From contig CP048720.1 in NCBI GenBank assembly GCA_022641835.1, positions 558,001 to 622,000 on the forward strand: a DNA stretch of 64,000 nt. The letters run 5' to 3'. The notes under the pieces are model-generated. The model ran no database searches and was not told the DNA's origin. It worked only from the letters and a program-made list of their open reading frames with translations. The DNA is from Petasospora fabianii. Its lineage: Eukaryota > Ascomycota > Saccharomycetes > Phaffomycetales > Wickerhamomycetaceae. The stretch's first letter is position 1; the number at the start of each line of letters is the position of its first letter. Positions 49,783 to 58,852 of the stretch are shown piece after piece. Both the position numbers and the translations under genes were made by a program.

Positions 49783-51030
49783 TTAGTAGTCATTGTCTCT
49801 TCTGGAACCATAGGAATCGCTGTTGTCACGACCACCGTAGGAAGATCTCTCATTGTCGTTACCGAAAGAAGATCCACCGTATGAGTTGTCGTTGTCTCTG
49901 TTGGACGAGCCATAAGAGGAAGAGCCATATGAGGATCTCTCATTGTCGTCGTCTCTGTTGGACGAGCCGTACGAGGATCTCTCGTTGTCGTTACCGTAAG
50001 AAGATGAGCCATAAGATGACTTCTTGTTGTCTTCATCATATCTGTTAGAGGAACCGTACGATGATCTCTCATTGTCGTTATCTCTGTTGGAGGATCCGAA
50101 AGTGGAAGATCCGTAAGATGACTGGTTGTTGTCTCTGTTGGAGGAGCCATACGAAGATCTCTCGTTGTCGTTACCATAAGAGGAAGAACCGTAAGAGGAC
50201 TTCTTGTTGTCATCATCATCTCTGTTGGAGGAACCGTAAGAAGAGGAGCCATAAGAGGACTTCTTGTTGTCATCGTCATCGTCTCTGTTGGAAGAACCAT
50301 AGGAGGAAGAACCATAAGATGACTTCTTGTTATCATCGTCTCTGTTGGAAGATCCGTAAGATGAAGATCCGTAAGAGGACTTCTCATCATCTCTGTTAGA
50401 GGAGCCATACGAAGATCTCTCGTTGTCGTTGCTGTAAGAGGAAGATCCGTAAGAAGACTTCTTGTTGTCATCATCATCTCTGTTAGAGGAACCATAAGAG
50501 GAAGAGCCGTAAGAGCTCTTCTTCTTGTCATCGTCGTCATCATCATTTCTGGATGATCCGAAGAGACCGCCAGAGGACTTGTTCTTCTTGTCGTCGTCGT
50601 CGTCGTCGCCATCTCTGTTAGAGGAGCCATAAGATGATCTCTCATTGTTATCATTTCTGTTAGAAGATCCGTAGGAGGAAGATCCGTAAGATGACTGGTT
50701 GTCATCTCTGTTAGAGGAGCCATACGAAGATCTTTCGTTGTCGTTACCGTAAGATGAGCCGTAAGAGGACTTCTTGTTGTCATCATCATCTCTGTTGGAG
50801 GAACCGTAAGAGGAAGAACCGTAAGAGGACTTGTTGTTGTCATCGTCTCTGTTGGAGGAGCCATAGGAATCATCTCTGTTGGAAGAGCCATAAGAAGATC
50901 TCTCATTGTCATTGTCGTTATCGTTCAACGAGGTCTTAGAAAGCTTGTCTCTGATGAGATCTTCGGCCTTGTCGAAGTTGTCTCTGTTGTTCTCATCCTT
51001 CTCGCCTCTAAGTTTGTCGAGTAATCCCAT
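49783..51030 (-). CDS. DDR48: DDR48-type stress protein made of SYGSSNRDD repeats
   Basis: 415 residues. A unique N terminus MGLLDKLRGEKDENNRDNFD and a helix with KAEDLIRDKLSKTSLNDND match the start of S. cerevisiae Ddr48. More than 30 repeats follow, with units such as SSYGSSNRDDDNKK and SSYGNDNERSS. The end, SYGSRRDNDY, also matches. The protein is hydrophilic, intrinsically disordered and very poor in hydrophobic residues other than Tyr. Ddr48 is induced by heat, DNA damage and osmotic stress; its molecular role is unsettled. The repeats make a long spurious frame on the same strand and a shorter one on the opposite strand. Copy number is probably unstable between strains. Confidence 0.93.
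   Translation of the reverse strand: MGLLDKLRGEKDENNRDNFDKAEDLIRDKLSKTSLNDNDNDNERSSYGSSNRDDSYGSSNRDDDNNKSSYGSSSYGSSNRDDDDNKKSSYGSSYGNDNERSSYGSSNRDDNQSSYGSSSYGSSNRNDNNERSSYGSSNRDGDDDDDDKKNKSSGGLFGSSRNDDDDDDKKKSSYGSSSYGSSNRDDDDNKKSSYGSSSYSNDNERSSYGSSNRDDEKSSYGSSSYGSSNRDDDNKKSSYGSSSYGSSNRDDDDDNKKSSYGSSSYGSSNRDDDDNKKSSYGSSSYGNDNERSSYGSSNRDNNQSSYGSSTFGSSNRDNDNERSSYGSSNRYDEDNKKSSYGSSSYGNDNERSSYGSSNRDDDNERSSYGSSSYGSSNRDNDNSYGGSSFGNDNERSSYGGRDNSDSYGSRRDNDY
49786..50911 (-). repeat. DDR48 internal tandem repeats
   Basis: Degenerate repeats, mostly multiples of 24-48 nt, encoding SYGSS-type units over about 1.1 kb. Near-identical blocks suggest recent expansion by unequal exchange or slippage. Confidence 0.85.
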
Positions 51031-52426
51031 TGTGTATGTGTAAGTTTGTCTTGATTTGTCTGATCAATTGATCTTGGTAGAGGGAAGAAGTAAACATGTG
51101 GGCTGTGGCACGTTTTACGAAGAGGAGGTAACGGGGAATTTATATAGATTTCTGGGGAAAATCGGATGAAGCAACCGAAACGCGCAGGTATCATAGGAGA
51201 TCGTGGGGATAGAATGAAATTTCAAGCCACCATGCACGTTGAGCCTTCGATCCACAATTCCTCCTGCATCGCCTCTGAAGCGGAATGAAGGTGTTCAACC
51301 TGTTCCTGGGCATATCAGAGGCAATGGCCGTGTGGTTAAATCGCATGTGAGGTGTTTGAAGCGCAATTGACCCCCCACTGCTCGTACCAGATCTATATCT
51401 GATGTCGTACCTGGCCACCTTCTCGCCACGCTGTTGAATTTAGACTATGGCTCGACGCTTGCACCCCGAGAAGTTGGAACTGCTCGCGGCAAATAAATAC
51501 GTCATAGGCAGGTGGGGAGCCTCGTTTGTTCTTGCAGTCTATACCAGTGTATTTTGGTTTCGGGTCTGCACCCGATGGAATTTCATGTGCGTTGGTTCCC
51601 CTTGCACCGCCTTCTTTGACGGTTAGGACACTGATTTCATTGTACGCTTCGCCAAAAAGTGTAGAGACAGTGGCTGTAGAAACTTCGCCCTGTCAAACGC
51701 CGTCTGCCCATGACCAATGACAAAAACTGACATTTCAGTCATAGAACGTCCCTCCTCGCGCAGCAACCCACTCAGCCTCGACAATGCCTTCCCCGACAAT
51801 TGTTCTTGCGAAAATGTTGGCTTTGGCTTTGTCCCATGCACTAACGTTCTCCTGGTAACAATGCGTCAATGTGCATAACATTGTCCTGGTTTTTTGATCT
51901 GACACACCTGGACACCCACAGAAGCCACACCCAGACACCTAATGTTTTGGGTTACGTTAGGTTGTGCCATCTTTAATGAGAGTAGGTATATACCTTCTTG
52001 TTGAGCACTATGATGGATTTTTAAGGGTATTAATTATTGGAGTAGTCACTGGATGATATAAGTGGTCTCTTCAGCGGTGTAGCTTGTTTTTCGATCCATA
52101 AATATTCTGGATAATTTATCTTTTACAAGATGTAGAAATATGAATTCACAAATACTAGTCACAATCTTAGTTAACATTAATTATAAAGAAGCCCCAAACG
52201 TCCTTAACATTAGTCTGCTTAGTGTAATTGAGGAGACTCAGTTATTCTGGAGCTATACTTATGCCCATAGTGTGTCATCACAAATCTTTGTGTGGCCGTG
52301 TTTAGCTAACGTACATCGAAACGAGCCCGAAACCTAGGACAAGACGTCCAAATTATCACTCTTGAAAGACCTACAATAGCATAAAAGGGGATCTTAGGTA
52401 TGACTTTGATGTTTATAAACGTGTTA
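51031..52426. other. 1.4 kb gene-poor region between DDR48 and the isomerase gene
   Basis: Only short, unrelated open frames are present on both strands, none with a recognised motif. The first 150 bp are the DDR48 promoter. A 58-codon frame starts at 51448 (MARRLHPEKLELLAANKYVI) with one hydrophobic stretch, but I cannot support it as a gene. The part after about 51950 is AT-rich. No tRNA or repeat was seen. Confidence 0.5.
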
Positions 52427-53248
52427 TCACAATTTTGCCTTCATCTTCTTCATGAACCCACCAAAGAACTTCTTATACTTATCATCGCAGATCAGGGCAG
52501 TATTATCAATCGAAACAGACTTTAATCCACTTTTCACCAATTCAGAATTGGTATTCATGAGCTCCAAATGCTTCTTTGTTCCCTCTACCGCAGGAACATA
52601 CTTGACGGCAATCTTTCCAGCCAACTTGTAAGCTCTCTGGATAGCATCATTCTTCGTTTCATAAACACCACTGACGAGTCCCAACTCCTTAGCTTCATCA
52701 CCAGAGATTGCATCACCAGTGAGGGCCATCTCATTCACTTTGGAAGAGTTCCCCACAAGGACACTTACTCTTTGTAAACTTCCAATATCCGCAATGATTC
52801 CAATGTCAATCTCCTTGATGCTAAACTTGGCATCTTTGGTACATAGCCTGATGGTTGTAGCAGAGATGATATCTAGACCAAGTCCAATAGTGTATCCATG
52901 AGACACACTAATTACTGGCTTAGAGATGATCACGGGAGCATTGATGTCCTCTTGGAACTTATCAACAAAAGTTGTGTTGTTCGGATCTTTCATCCCCATC
53001 AGCGCTGGGAAGGTCTCCTTCAAGTTCAGACCAGAGCAGAAGTGTGGACCCCTTCCGGATAGAACAATGCAACGGACAGAGTAATCCTTATCCAAGACAT
53101 GGAAGAGAGCTCCGTATTGATCCCATGTTGTTGGTCCGAACGAGTTGATGACCTTGGGACGGTTGAACTCCACATGCACAACCCCAGGGGTGACAGGTGT
53201 CACTCTGAAATGGGTGAACTTGGCATAATTTGAAGATTCGAAAGTCAT
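52427..53248 (-). CDS. Peroxisomal delta3,5-delta2,4-dienoyl-CoA isomerase (ECH1-like)
   Basis: 273 residues of the crotonase fold. The oxyanion-hole block is GRGPHFCSGLNLKE and the second is SHGYTIGLGLDIISATTIRL. The stretch KEIDIGIIADIGSLQRVSVL keeps both the Glu and the Asp that act in mammalian ECH1, which separates it from plain enoyl-CoA hydratases and from the S. cerevisiae Eci1/Dci1 pair. The last three residues AKL are a peroxisomal PTS1. It would remove conjugated double bonds during beta-oxidation of unsaturated fatty acids. A CCCACAATTTGTGGG palindrome is about 90 bp upstream. Confidence 0.88.
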   Translation of the reverse strand: MTFESSNYAKFTHFRVTPVTPGVVHVEFNRPKVINSFGPTTWDQYGALFHVLDKDYSVRCIVLSGRGPHFCSGLNLKETFPALMGMKDPNNTTFVDKFQEDINAPVIISKPVISVSHGYTIGLGLDIISATTIRLCTKDAKFSIKEIDIGIIADIGSLQRVSVLVGNSSKVNEMALTGDAISGDEAKELGLVSGVYETKNDAIQRAYKLAGKIAVKYVPAVEGTKKHLELMNTNSELVKSGLKSVSIDNTALICDDKYKKFFGGFMKKMKAKL

Positions 53249-53828
53249 TGTATCTTATCTGGGAGCTGAAAAACAGAAGCTAGGGGAATAGAACAACGGA
53301 ACAAAGTGGGCGAGATGAAAAGACTTTTATATCGCTAACCCACAATTTGTGGGGAAGACAAAAGTTATATGCCGAGGCTTGTGGGGGAAGGTAAAGATAT
53401 TCGCGCGTGCAGATAGACCACGAGACTGATTTGGGGCTCATACGGTCGATTGATACTGTAGTTAAGATACATTGATGTCTACGAACAAGAATCTTGATCA
53501 TCATAAAATAAAGTCGACATGGGTCATGGTTCTGTGGTATAAGAGGTCTGTACAATTGTCGTTTAGAGGAATCAGTACTTGAACAGGACGAGAATGAACA
53601 GATCAATGCGACGCATGGTGTATGAAGAGATGCTGAGAGGGCACAGAGTGTGCAATTAAGGAATCAAGACTTTCATTCTTTTGTCTGTTTGTTGTGTTCG
53701 TAGGAGGGGAGAATTCGTCACTTCGTAAGCTTATGCATATGCTTTGGGATGGCTGCCATTGACGATAATACATCAAAACAAATCAGTGAAGACTCCATCG
53801 TGACAAGACAGCCAATATATGATACCAC
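53249..53828. promoter_or_regulatory. Promoter of the isomerase gene and 3' flank of BET1
   Basis: 580 bp. A 15-bp inverted repeat CCCACAATTTGTGGG (53339-53353) and another TTGTGGGG nearby (about 53379) could be zinc-finger (Adr1-like) sites for a fatty-acid gene. No gene is seen. Confidence 0.5.
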
Positions 53829-54212
53829 TCATGTGATCCAAATGATGAAAAACACAAAGAAAATCGCCCCAAAGAACAAAAACCACGTTTTGAGCGGGAT
53901 CGTAGATTGCTGTGCCATCACCATCATCTTGGTCCACGTACGCTTAAGCGTCTGCTGTACCTTACCGAACGTGTCTTCGAGATTCTCAATCGTCTGGTTT
54001 CCCGCCCTAATCTCGACACCCATCTTCTCACTCAGTGACCTCAAACTAGCAATCTTACCAAACATGATGTTCTGTTGCTCCTCGCTTTGCGACTCCATCT
54101 GCTCAAGCTCTGAGGCTGAGAGATCGCGTTGTGAGGGACGCTCGTACGGCGATTGCACGCGTTGTGGTTGATCAAAGAGCGAGGTGCGCTGACGATTGGA
54201 ACTTCTGGACAT
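53829..54212 (-). CDS. BET1: Bet1, ER-to-Golgi SNARE
   Basis: 127 residues (142 in S. cerevisiae). A disordered N terminus is followed by one SNARE motif (about 38-100) with SLSEKMGVEIRAGNQTIENL, closely matching Bet1 and keeping the central Gln in GNQT. A C-terminal tail anchor follows (TWFLFFGAIFFVFFIIWIT), ending WIT as in ScBet1. Bet1 is the Qc-SNARE of COPII vesicle fusion. TTTCGCGAAA at 54324-54333 is 112 bp before the ATG. Confidence 0.95.
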   Translation of the reverse strand: MSRSSNRQRTSLFDQPQRVQSPYERPSQRDLSASELEQMESQSEEQQNIMFGKIASLRSLSEKMGVEIRAGNQTIENLEDTFGKVQQTLKRTWTKMMVMAQQSTIPLKTWFLFFGAIFFVFFIIWIT

Positions 54213-54323
54213 TATGGAGTGCTTTAATACGCGTCGTTTGAGTCAAAATGACACCTCTCTACGACTTTAGATGGTCCTATCTTGGCTCGTTGTTTACGTG
54301 TCAAAGCAAATCAACTGCTGCAG

Positions 54324-54333
54324 TTTCGCGAAA
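54324..54333. promoter_or_regulatory. TTTCGCGAAA palindrome before BET1
   Basis: A 10-bp perfect palindrome of the CGCGAA type at a position similar to those of other housekeeping genes in the window. Confidence 0.45.
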
Positions 54334-54418
54334 GAACGAGGTGTCTGGGTGTTTTTCTTGGGGGATGTGTACGGTAGGGGCCACAAACATATACACTGTG
54401 TAGCTATATTGTTGTAAA

Positions 54419-55993
54419 TTAGACAGTTGATTCACTCGCTTGAGCTTGTATCAGTAATTTTTGTGCATCTGCCATGCTCTTTTCAGTGTCACAGAGTATG
54501 TATAGTACCAGCGAGACTAGGACGAGGACTGTGTTGGGCACAAAGGGCATACGGTCAATACCTGTTCTGTCCTGGATAGTGGCATTGACCAAGTCTCCAA
54601 TCCATCCAATAGCTACACCAAGCAGAACCTCAAGACCAAAGAACTGTGCTTCGTCACCTTCTGGAAGAAGTGTACTGTAGAGGACTCTGTTTAATGAGCG
54701 AAGAGCCGATGAGCTTTCCGAGTACAAAACATCAAACACCCAAAACTCCCATCGGTGCTTGAATCCAATCTTCGTATTGTTTGAGATTCCTAGAGTTCCC
54801 CAGAAGTTCGTAAAGAAGGAGATTGCAAGAAAAATATATGACCATGTCTTCATATTCAATCCGGCGTGCGGGTATGAAAACATCCATGCGAGTGAACCCA
54901 ATGAAGAGATGACATAGGAAAGCCAAGTGTAGACTGTATACTCAGAGTCTGTAGTACCGATACCCAAAGTTGATCTGAACAGGAGAATAAATACCCTCAG
55001 GAAGTTTGTATATGTGACATTCCAAATAACCCAAGAGATACACAACAGAAATGCATTGGGATATTGACGAATCTGTTTCAATAAGCTCCACATACGCTTG
55101 AACGTTAACAATAGGATAAATCCACCATCGACCGGTTTTGATTTACCTTCAACAGATGGGATAAAGAGAACTGCAACCAAGGTGCTTGACACAGTAACAC
55201 ATCCGGCAATGGTGATAGCCAATAAGAAGTTATGAAACCCATCACTGGCAGGTCCACCTCTCGTGTACGATATGATTATCCCTGTAACCAACGCGACGAC
55301 ACCACCAAGATTACCAGCGAGAAGTCCCAAAACACTCACTTTAGATCCACGTTTTAGCACAATGTCCCTTCTTAGTACTTCTGCATCTTTCCCTTTCTCT
55401 TCTTCTTTGATCTCCATCCCCTTAGCTCTCATGAACAAAGGGATATAGCTCGCTTCAATGATCTGATACACCCCATCTGTGATGTTCAACAATCCATACA
55501 ACGCACTCATAGTATGAAGCTGAGCATATGTAGCATCAGTGATTCCAGCAAATGGTAAAGCACACAAACCATAGAACATAATACTAACTATGAGGAACCA
55601 TTTGCGATAGTTTGAGTAATCAGCAATACCACTTACAAGCAGTGCGATTAATCCTTCCAAGGCTGTATAGATGGATTTCAAGAAGAGAACGTAGGATGTG
55701 TGATGCACTTTGCCAATGCCAAATTTGACAAAGCAGTTATTACCAGTACTAGAACATGGTTGACCCGTGGATGTTCTTCCTAGTTTGAGTGCAAGAGATT
55801 GGATAGCAGCAGGGACATAAGTTCGAGTCATGGAGGCCACTGGACCCGTCGTAAAACAGAGAAGAAGCCATGAGCAGAACTCGCACTTGCCAGAGAAGAC
55901 TGGCTTTGGTGGGGTTTCAGTGGTGTAGTTTGTCTCTTTGACAGTGAGGGATTCGAGAGAACCTGAGGAGGGAGGCTCGTTACTGAGGTGCAC
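54419..55993 (-). CDS. ATG22: Vacuolar amino-acid effluxer Atg22 (start codon unclear)
   Basis: A 524-codon frame of the Atg22 family of MFS-like proteins: SWLLLCFTTGPVASMTRTYV (span 1), LALKLGRTS, VKFGIGKVHHTSYVLFLKSI, and VSGIADYSNYRKWFLIVS. About 11-12 spans in total. It exports leucine and other amino acids from the vacuole after autophagic breakdown. The frame is open from the codon after a TGA about 30 bp before 55993, but there is no ATG before residue 54, which lies inside span 1. GTG at 55993 is only the formal first codon. Either the start is non-AUG, a 5' exon is unseen, or there is a small indel. Upstream ATGs at about 56019-56025 lie in other frames. Confidence 0.85.
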   Translation of the reverse strand: MHLSNEPPSSGSLESLTVKETNYTTETPPKPVFSGKCEFCSWLLLCFTTGPVASMTRTYVPAAIQSLALKLGRTSTGQPCSSTGNNCFVKFGIGKVHHTSYVLFLKSIYTALEGLIALLVSGIADYSNYRKWFLIVSIMFYGLCALPFAGITDATYAQLHTMSALYGLLNITDGVYQIIEASYIPLFMRAKGMEIKEEEKGKDAEVLRRDIVLKRGSKVSVLGLLAGNLGGVVALVTGIIISYTRGGPASDGFHNFLLAITIAGCVTVSSTLVAVLFIPSVEGKSKPVDGGFILLLTFKRMWSLLKQIRQYPNAFLLCISWVIWNVTYTNFLRVFILLFRSTLGIGTTDSEYTVYTWLSYVISSLGSLAWMFSYPHAGLNMKTWSYIFLAISFFTNFWGTLGISNNTKIGFKHRWEFWVFDVLYSESSSALRSLNRVLYSTLLPEGDEAQFFGLEVLLGVAIGWIGDLVNATIQDRTGIDRMPFVPNTVLVLVSLVLYILCDTEKSMADAQKLLIQAQASESTV

Positions 55994-56468
55994 AATTGTT
56001 ACTGAGACATGTCATAATGATAATGGTTATGATATACTACAGTAAGGGGATCACAAATGCATTTTATGAGTTATAGAAAGGGTAAATAAGCTCTGAAAAG
56101 ATCAATCCCCATGGACGATCAAAGTGAGCTGTAGATTGTTTGTCTTTTGGGAAGGTTCCCTCAGCGGAGAAACCCCGATGCATGAACCTAGGCCATTGTT
56201 GCAGAAAGGCTCGCTTGGGTATATGGCCCGGAATTGAACAGTAGCTGTCCCTTGCTTCATATTATACACTTCTCTTAAACCAGATAGACCTGAAATTATC
56301 TAACTGAGCTTTGTTGTTCTGGCCAATGGCTGCGTTTGCGAAGTCAATGTGATAATTTGCTCATCCTTCGAACAATGGCCACTCTCTCAACGATCGACAG
56401 CTCTAAACTCGACACCTTCTCACCTGAACTAATTTCAGTTGAGCAATTCATCTTCGATAATAGCATTG
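55994..56468. promoter_or_regulatory. Divergent promoter ATG22 / MFS gene
   Basis: 475 bp. It contains a 33-codon upstream frame (56375-56476) that overlaps the MFS start. No other gene is seen. Confidence 0.5.
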
Positions 56469-56476
56469 ATGACTGA
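56375..56476 (+). other. Overlapping upstream ORF of the MFS gene
   Basis: ATG at 56375, 33 codons, stop TGA at 56474-56476. It overlaps the main ATG (56469) in another frame, an arrangement that usually limits main-frame translation. Confidence 0.5.
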
Positions 56477-58112
56477 AGACTCTTTCGAGATGAAAGCCGT
56501 TCAGCTTCCAGAGAACGAAGGTACCATGCCCACAATATGCCATCATGGCTCCACTGCAGAGAACAGCACAGAGCTTCATGAACTAGAGAAGAAGTGGCGT
56601 CAAGAGACACAATTGAGGTTTGAAGGCATGCCATGGTACAAAAGACCATCCAAAACTGTGCTCTACATGGTTCTGTCGCTTTATACACTTTCCTTCACTA
56701 TTCTTCTTGGACCCTTGATAGTTCTCATGCTTGAATCCATATGCAGTGTATCAGACACCTCGGATATCCACAAGAGAATGCCCATGGGTAACATTTCAGA
56801 GTGTAAAGACTCACATTCGCAAGAGACGCTGTCGAATATCCAAACTGTGCTCAGTTCAATCTCTGGTATACTCGGATTTGTCCTATCTGGAAAGTATGGC
56901 CAATGGAGTGATGTGTATGGTCGTGTCTTTGTCTTCAAGATATTCAGTGTAATCAATGTGATATACATCATTGCTTTGTTGTGCTATTTTGAGATTTATG
57001 GAGGTTACAACAAGTCCCTTATGGTGCTGGTGGTGTCTGTTGGATTCTTGAATGGGGGAGTGATGACCTTGATCGCTAATGGTGCTAGTTATCTCAATGA
57101 CCTCGTTACTGCAGAGGAGAGAACGGTGTCAATCTCACTATTGATGTCTTTTGTCTACAATATGCTTGGTTTTGGTCCATTGCTTGGTTCATTGGCCATC
57201 AAGTTTAGTGGTGGTGACAGTATCGTTGTGCTTTATCTTGCTCTATTATTTGGGACGTTGAGTCTGATCTTGATCTTGACAGTTCTCACCGAGACAAGAC
57301 ATCCAGAAGCACAGAGACTTGCTAGAGAGAAGTATTATCTGAAAACCATTGGGGAAGATGGTGGTTCATTAAAGGAGCAGATCGTTAGGTCTTTGAAATC
57401 TTTCTTCCATCCACTCAAGAGATTTTGGCTCCCTCGTACACCAAGCGGATCCACTTCCCCACGTCGTAATTTGCTTATGCTTGTCTTCATAGACACACTT
57501 GTGATGTGTTCCACAGTGGGGACAATGCACACAGTTACACTCTACGCAATGCTTCGATATCATTGGTCCTCCGTTGAGCTTGGATACTATATGTCACTCA
57601 TTGGATTCGGCAAGGCGTTTGTTCTTCTCATTGTGGCTCCCGTCTTTGTTAAACTCATGACTAACAAGCTTAGAGTTCAAGTGAATCCAGTCTCTGTTGA
57701 CTCTATGGATAAGACATCCATAGTCATGTCGACACTGTTTGTCTTTAGCGCATGTTTGGTGATTTTGTTATCCAAATCAGAGAAGGGGGCATACATCTCA
57801 GCAATTCTTCAGTCATTAGCTGGTCTAATCTCACCAACAATTCAGTCCTCAGTTGTGAAGTACTCGTCGAACACCACCGCTGGTGAGATGTTTGGTGCCA
57901 TGGCACTCTTAAGACATTTAGCTATGCTAGTGGCACCGGTTTTCTTCTTACAGGTCTATAGAGTTACGGTTGAGACATGGCCTCAGTGTTTCTTGTTTGT
58001 CGCTACCTGTCTCTCGATATTGGCAATGGTTCTTGCTATATTTGGATTAAAGATAGATGATGGTGAGAGTGATGTTCATGCACCATTGTTGGCTGTTGGA
58101 GAGGATGCTTAG
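56469..58112 (+). CDS. MFS transporter of the SLC46/MFSD14-like type
   Basis: 547 residues from the ATG at 56469 (MTEDSFEMKAVQLPE); an in-frame TTG ten codons earlier is ignored. About 12 spans. Motif A is GKYGQWSDVYGRVFVFKIF after the block TVLSSISGILGFVL. The order resembles the eukaryotic group with SLC46 and MFSD14, and the uncharacterised yeast YCR023C type. Substrate is unknown. A cytosolic loop between spans 6 and 7 is basic (RFWLPRTPSGSTSPRRN). Divergent from ATG22. Confidence 0.83.
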   Translation: MTEDSFEMKAVQLPENEGTMPTICHHGSTAENSTELHELEKKWRQETQLRFEGMPWYKRPSKTVLYMVLSLYTLSFTILLGPLIVLMLESICSVSDTSDIHKRMPMGNISECKDSHSQETLSNIQTVLSSISGILGFVLSGKYGQWSDVYGRVFVFKIFSVINVIYIIALLCYFEIYGGYNKSLMVLVVSVGFLNGGVMTLIANGASYLNDLVTAEERTVSISLLMSFVYNMLGFGPLLGSLAIKFSGGDSIVVLYLALLFGTLSLILILTVLTETRHPEAQRLAREKYYLKTIGEDGGSLKEQIVRSLKSFFHPLKRFWLPRTPSGSTSPRRNLLMLVFIDTLVMCSTVGTMHTVTLYAMLRYHWSSVELGYYMSLIGFGKAFVLLIVAPVFVKLMTNKLRVQVNPVSVDSMDKTSIVMSTLFVFSACLVILLSKSEKGAYISAILQSLAGLISPTIQSSVVKYSSNTTAGEMFGAMALLRHLAMLVAPVFFLQVYRVTVETWPQCFLFVATCLSILAMVLAIFGLKIDDGESDVHAPLLAVGEDA

Positions 58113-58852
58113 GGGTTGTGTATAGTTCAAGCACTCCAGACACTTTTTCTTATATACCAACGGATACATAACACTTCCTCATTATGAAAATAAACAAAAC
58201 ACTGTTAAAGGTTCCAGTTGTCACATGTAGTGCTATATTGTTTCACCTACCATGTAGTGTGCCGTTTTACCTAAGCGAGGAAGCGTTATGTGCAGCCGAC
58301 TACATGGTAACAACTAGGAGTTGATCCAGAGTATACTAGTTACTGTAGTGAAACAGATAAGTACTAACCCAAACACTCCACTAATACACCACTAGACCCC
58401 TTACCATATATAATAGACAAAGGGTCCAACTGATCTAAGGGCTATTTTTGGGAGAGTGGGGAGTGAAAGAGGGTTTTGCTTAGTCATCCAAAGAGTTGCG
58501 CGAAACGCGGTTGAGACACGACGCGTCGCTTTTTTTCTTTGGAGCAGCGCACAGGCACAACACATTGGATTTTGATCTGGGAGCTTTGTTTTCTTAAATC
58601 AGCAACGTTTGTTCCAAGAGGGGTCTGTTTCGTTCGCTTCTGATTTATACTACCTTTTGAGCTTAGTCATACACAACAAGCCTTCTTGTCTGCTCCGCTT
58701 TTGCCCGTTGTTATTTGAGCCGTCCCCGCTATTGCTCCCTGCACCTTGGCACCCAGATCACCACTGCCACGTTGCCCTCGCTCATCCACACAAATAACCA
58801 CAACAGCCACCACCGACAAACAAGCAGAAGTTTTTCAGAATAGAAAACAAGC
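58113..58852. promoter_or_regulatory. Upstream region of the FLC gene, with inverted repeat and MCB
   Basis: 740 bp. A perfect 11-bp inverted repeat TACCATGTAGT / ACTACATGGTA lies at 58248-58258 and 58299-58309. GACGCGTC, an MCB palindrome, is near 58520-58527. CT-rich sequence lies nearer the gene (58680-58790), suggesting a long 5' UTR. No gene is seen. Confidence 0.5.

Noticed and set aside
49728-50912. 394-codon Met/Thr/Leu-rich frame on the minus strand
   Set aside because: Shadow frame of the DDR48 repeats; no family and extreme composition.
51448-51624. 58-codon frame with one hydrophobic stretch in the DDR48-isomerase gap
   Set aside because: No family match, and no supporting promoter or neighbour evidence. 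Left as unannotated.
51623-51938. Two overlapping minus-strand frames of 67-72 codons in the same gap
   Set aside because: They are in different frames, lack motifs and do not form a plausible spliced gene.
52427-53248. Isomerase gene as a plain enoyl-CoA hydratase
   Set aside because: The KEIDIGIIADIG block keeps the ECH1-type Glu and Asp, favouring dienoyl-CoA isomerase.
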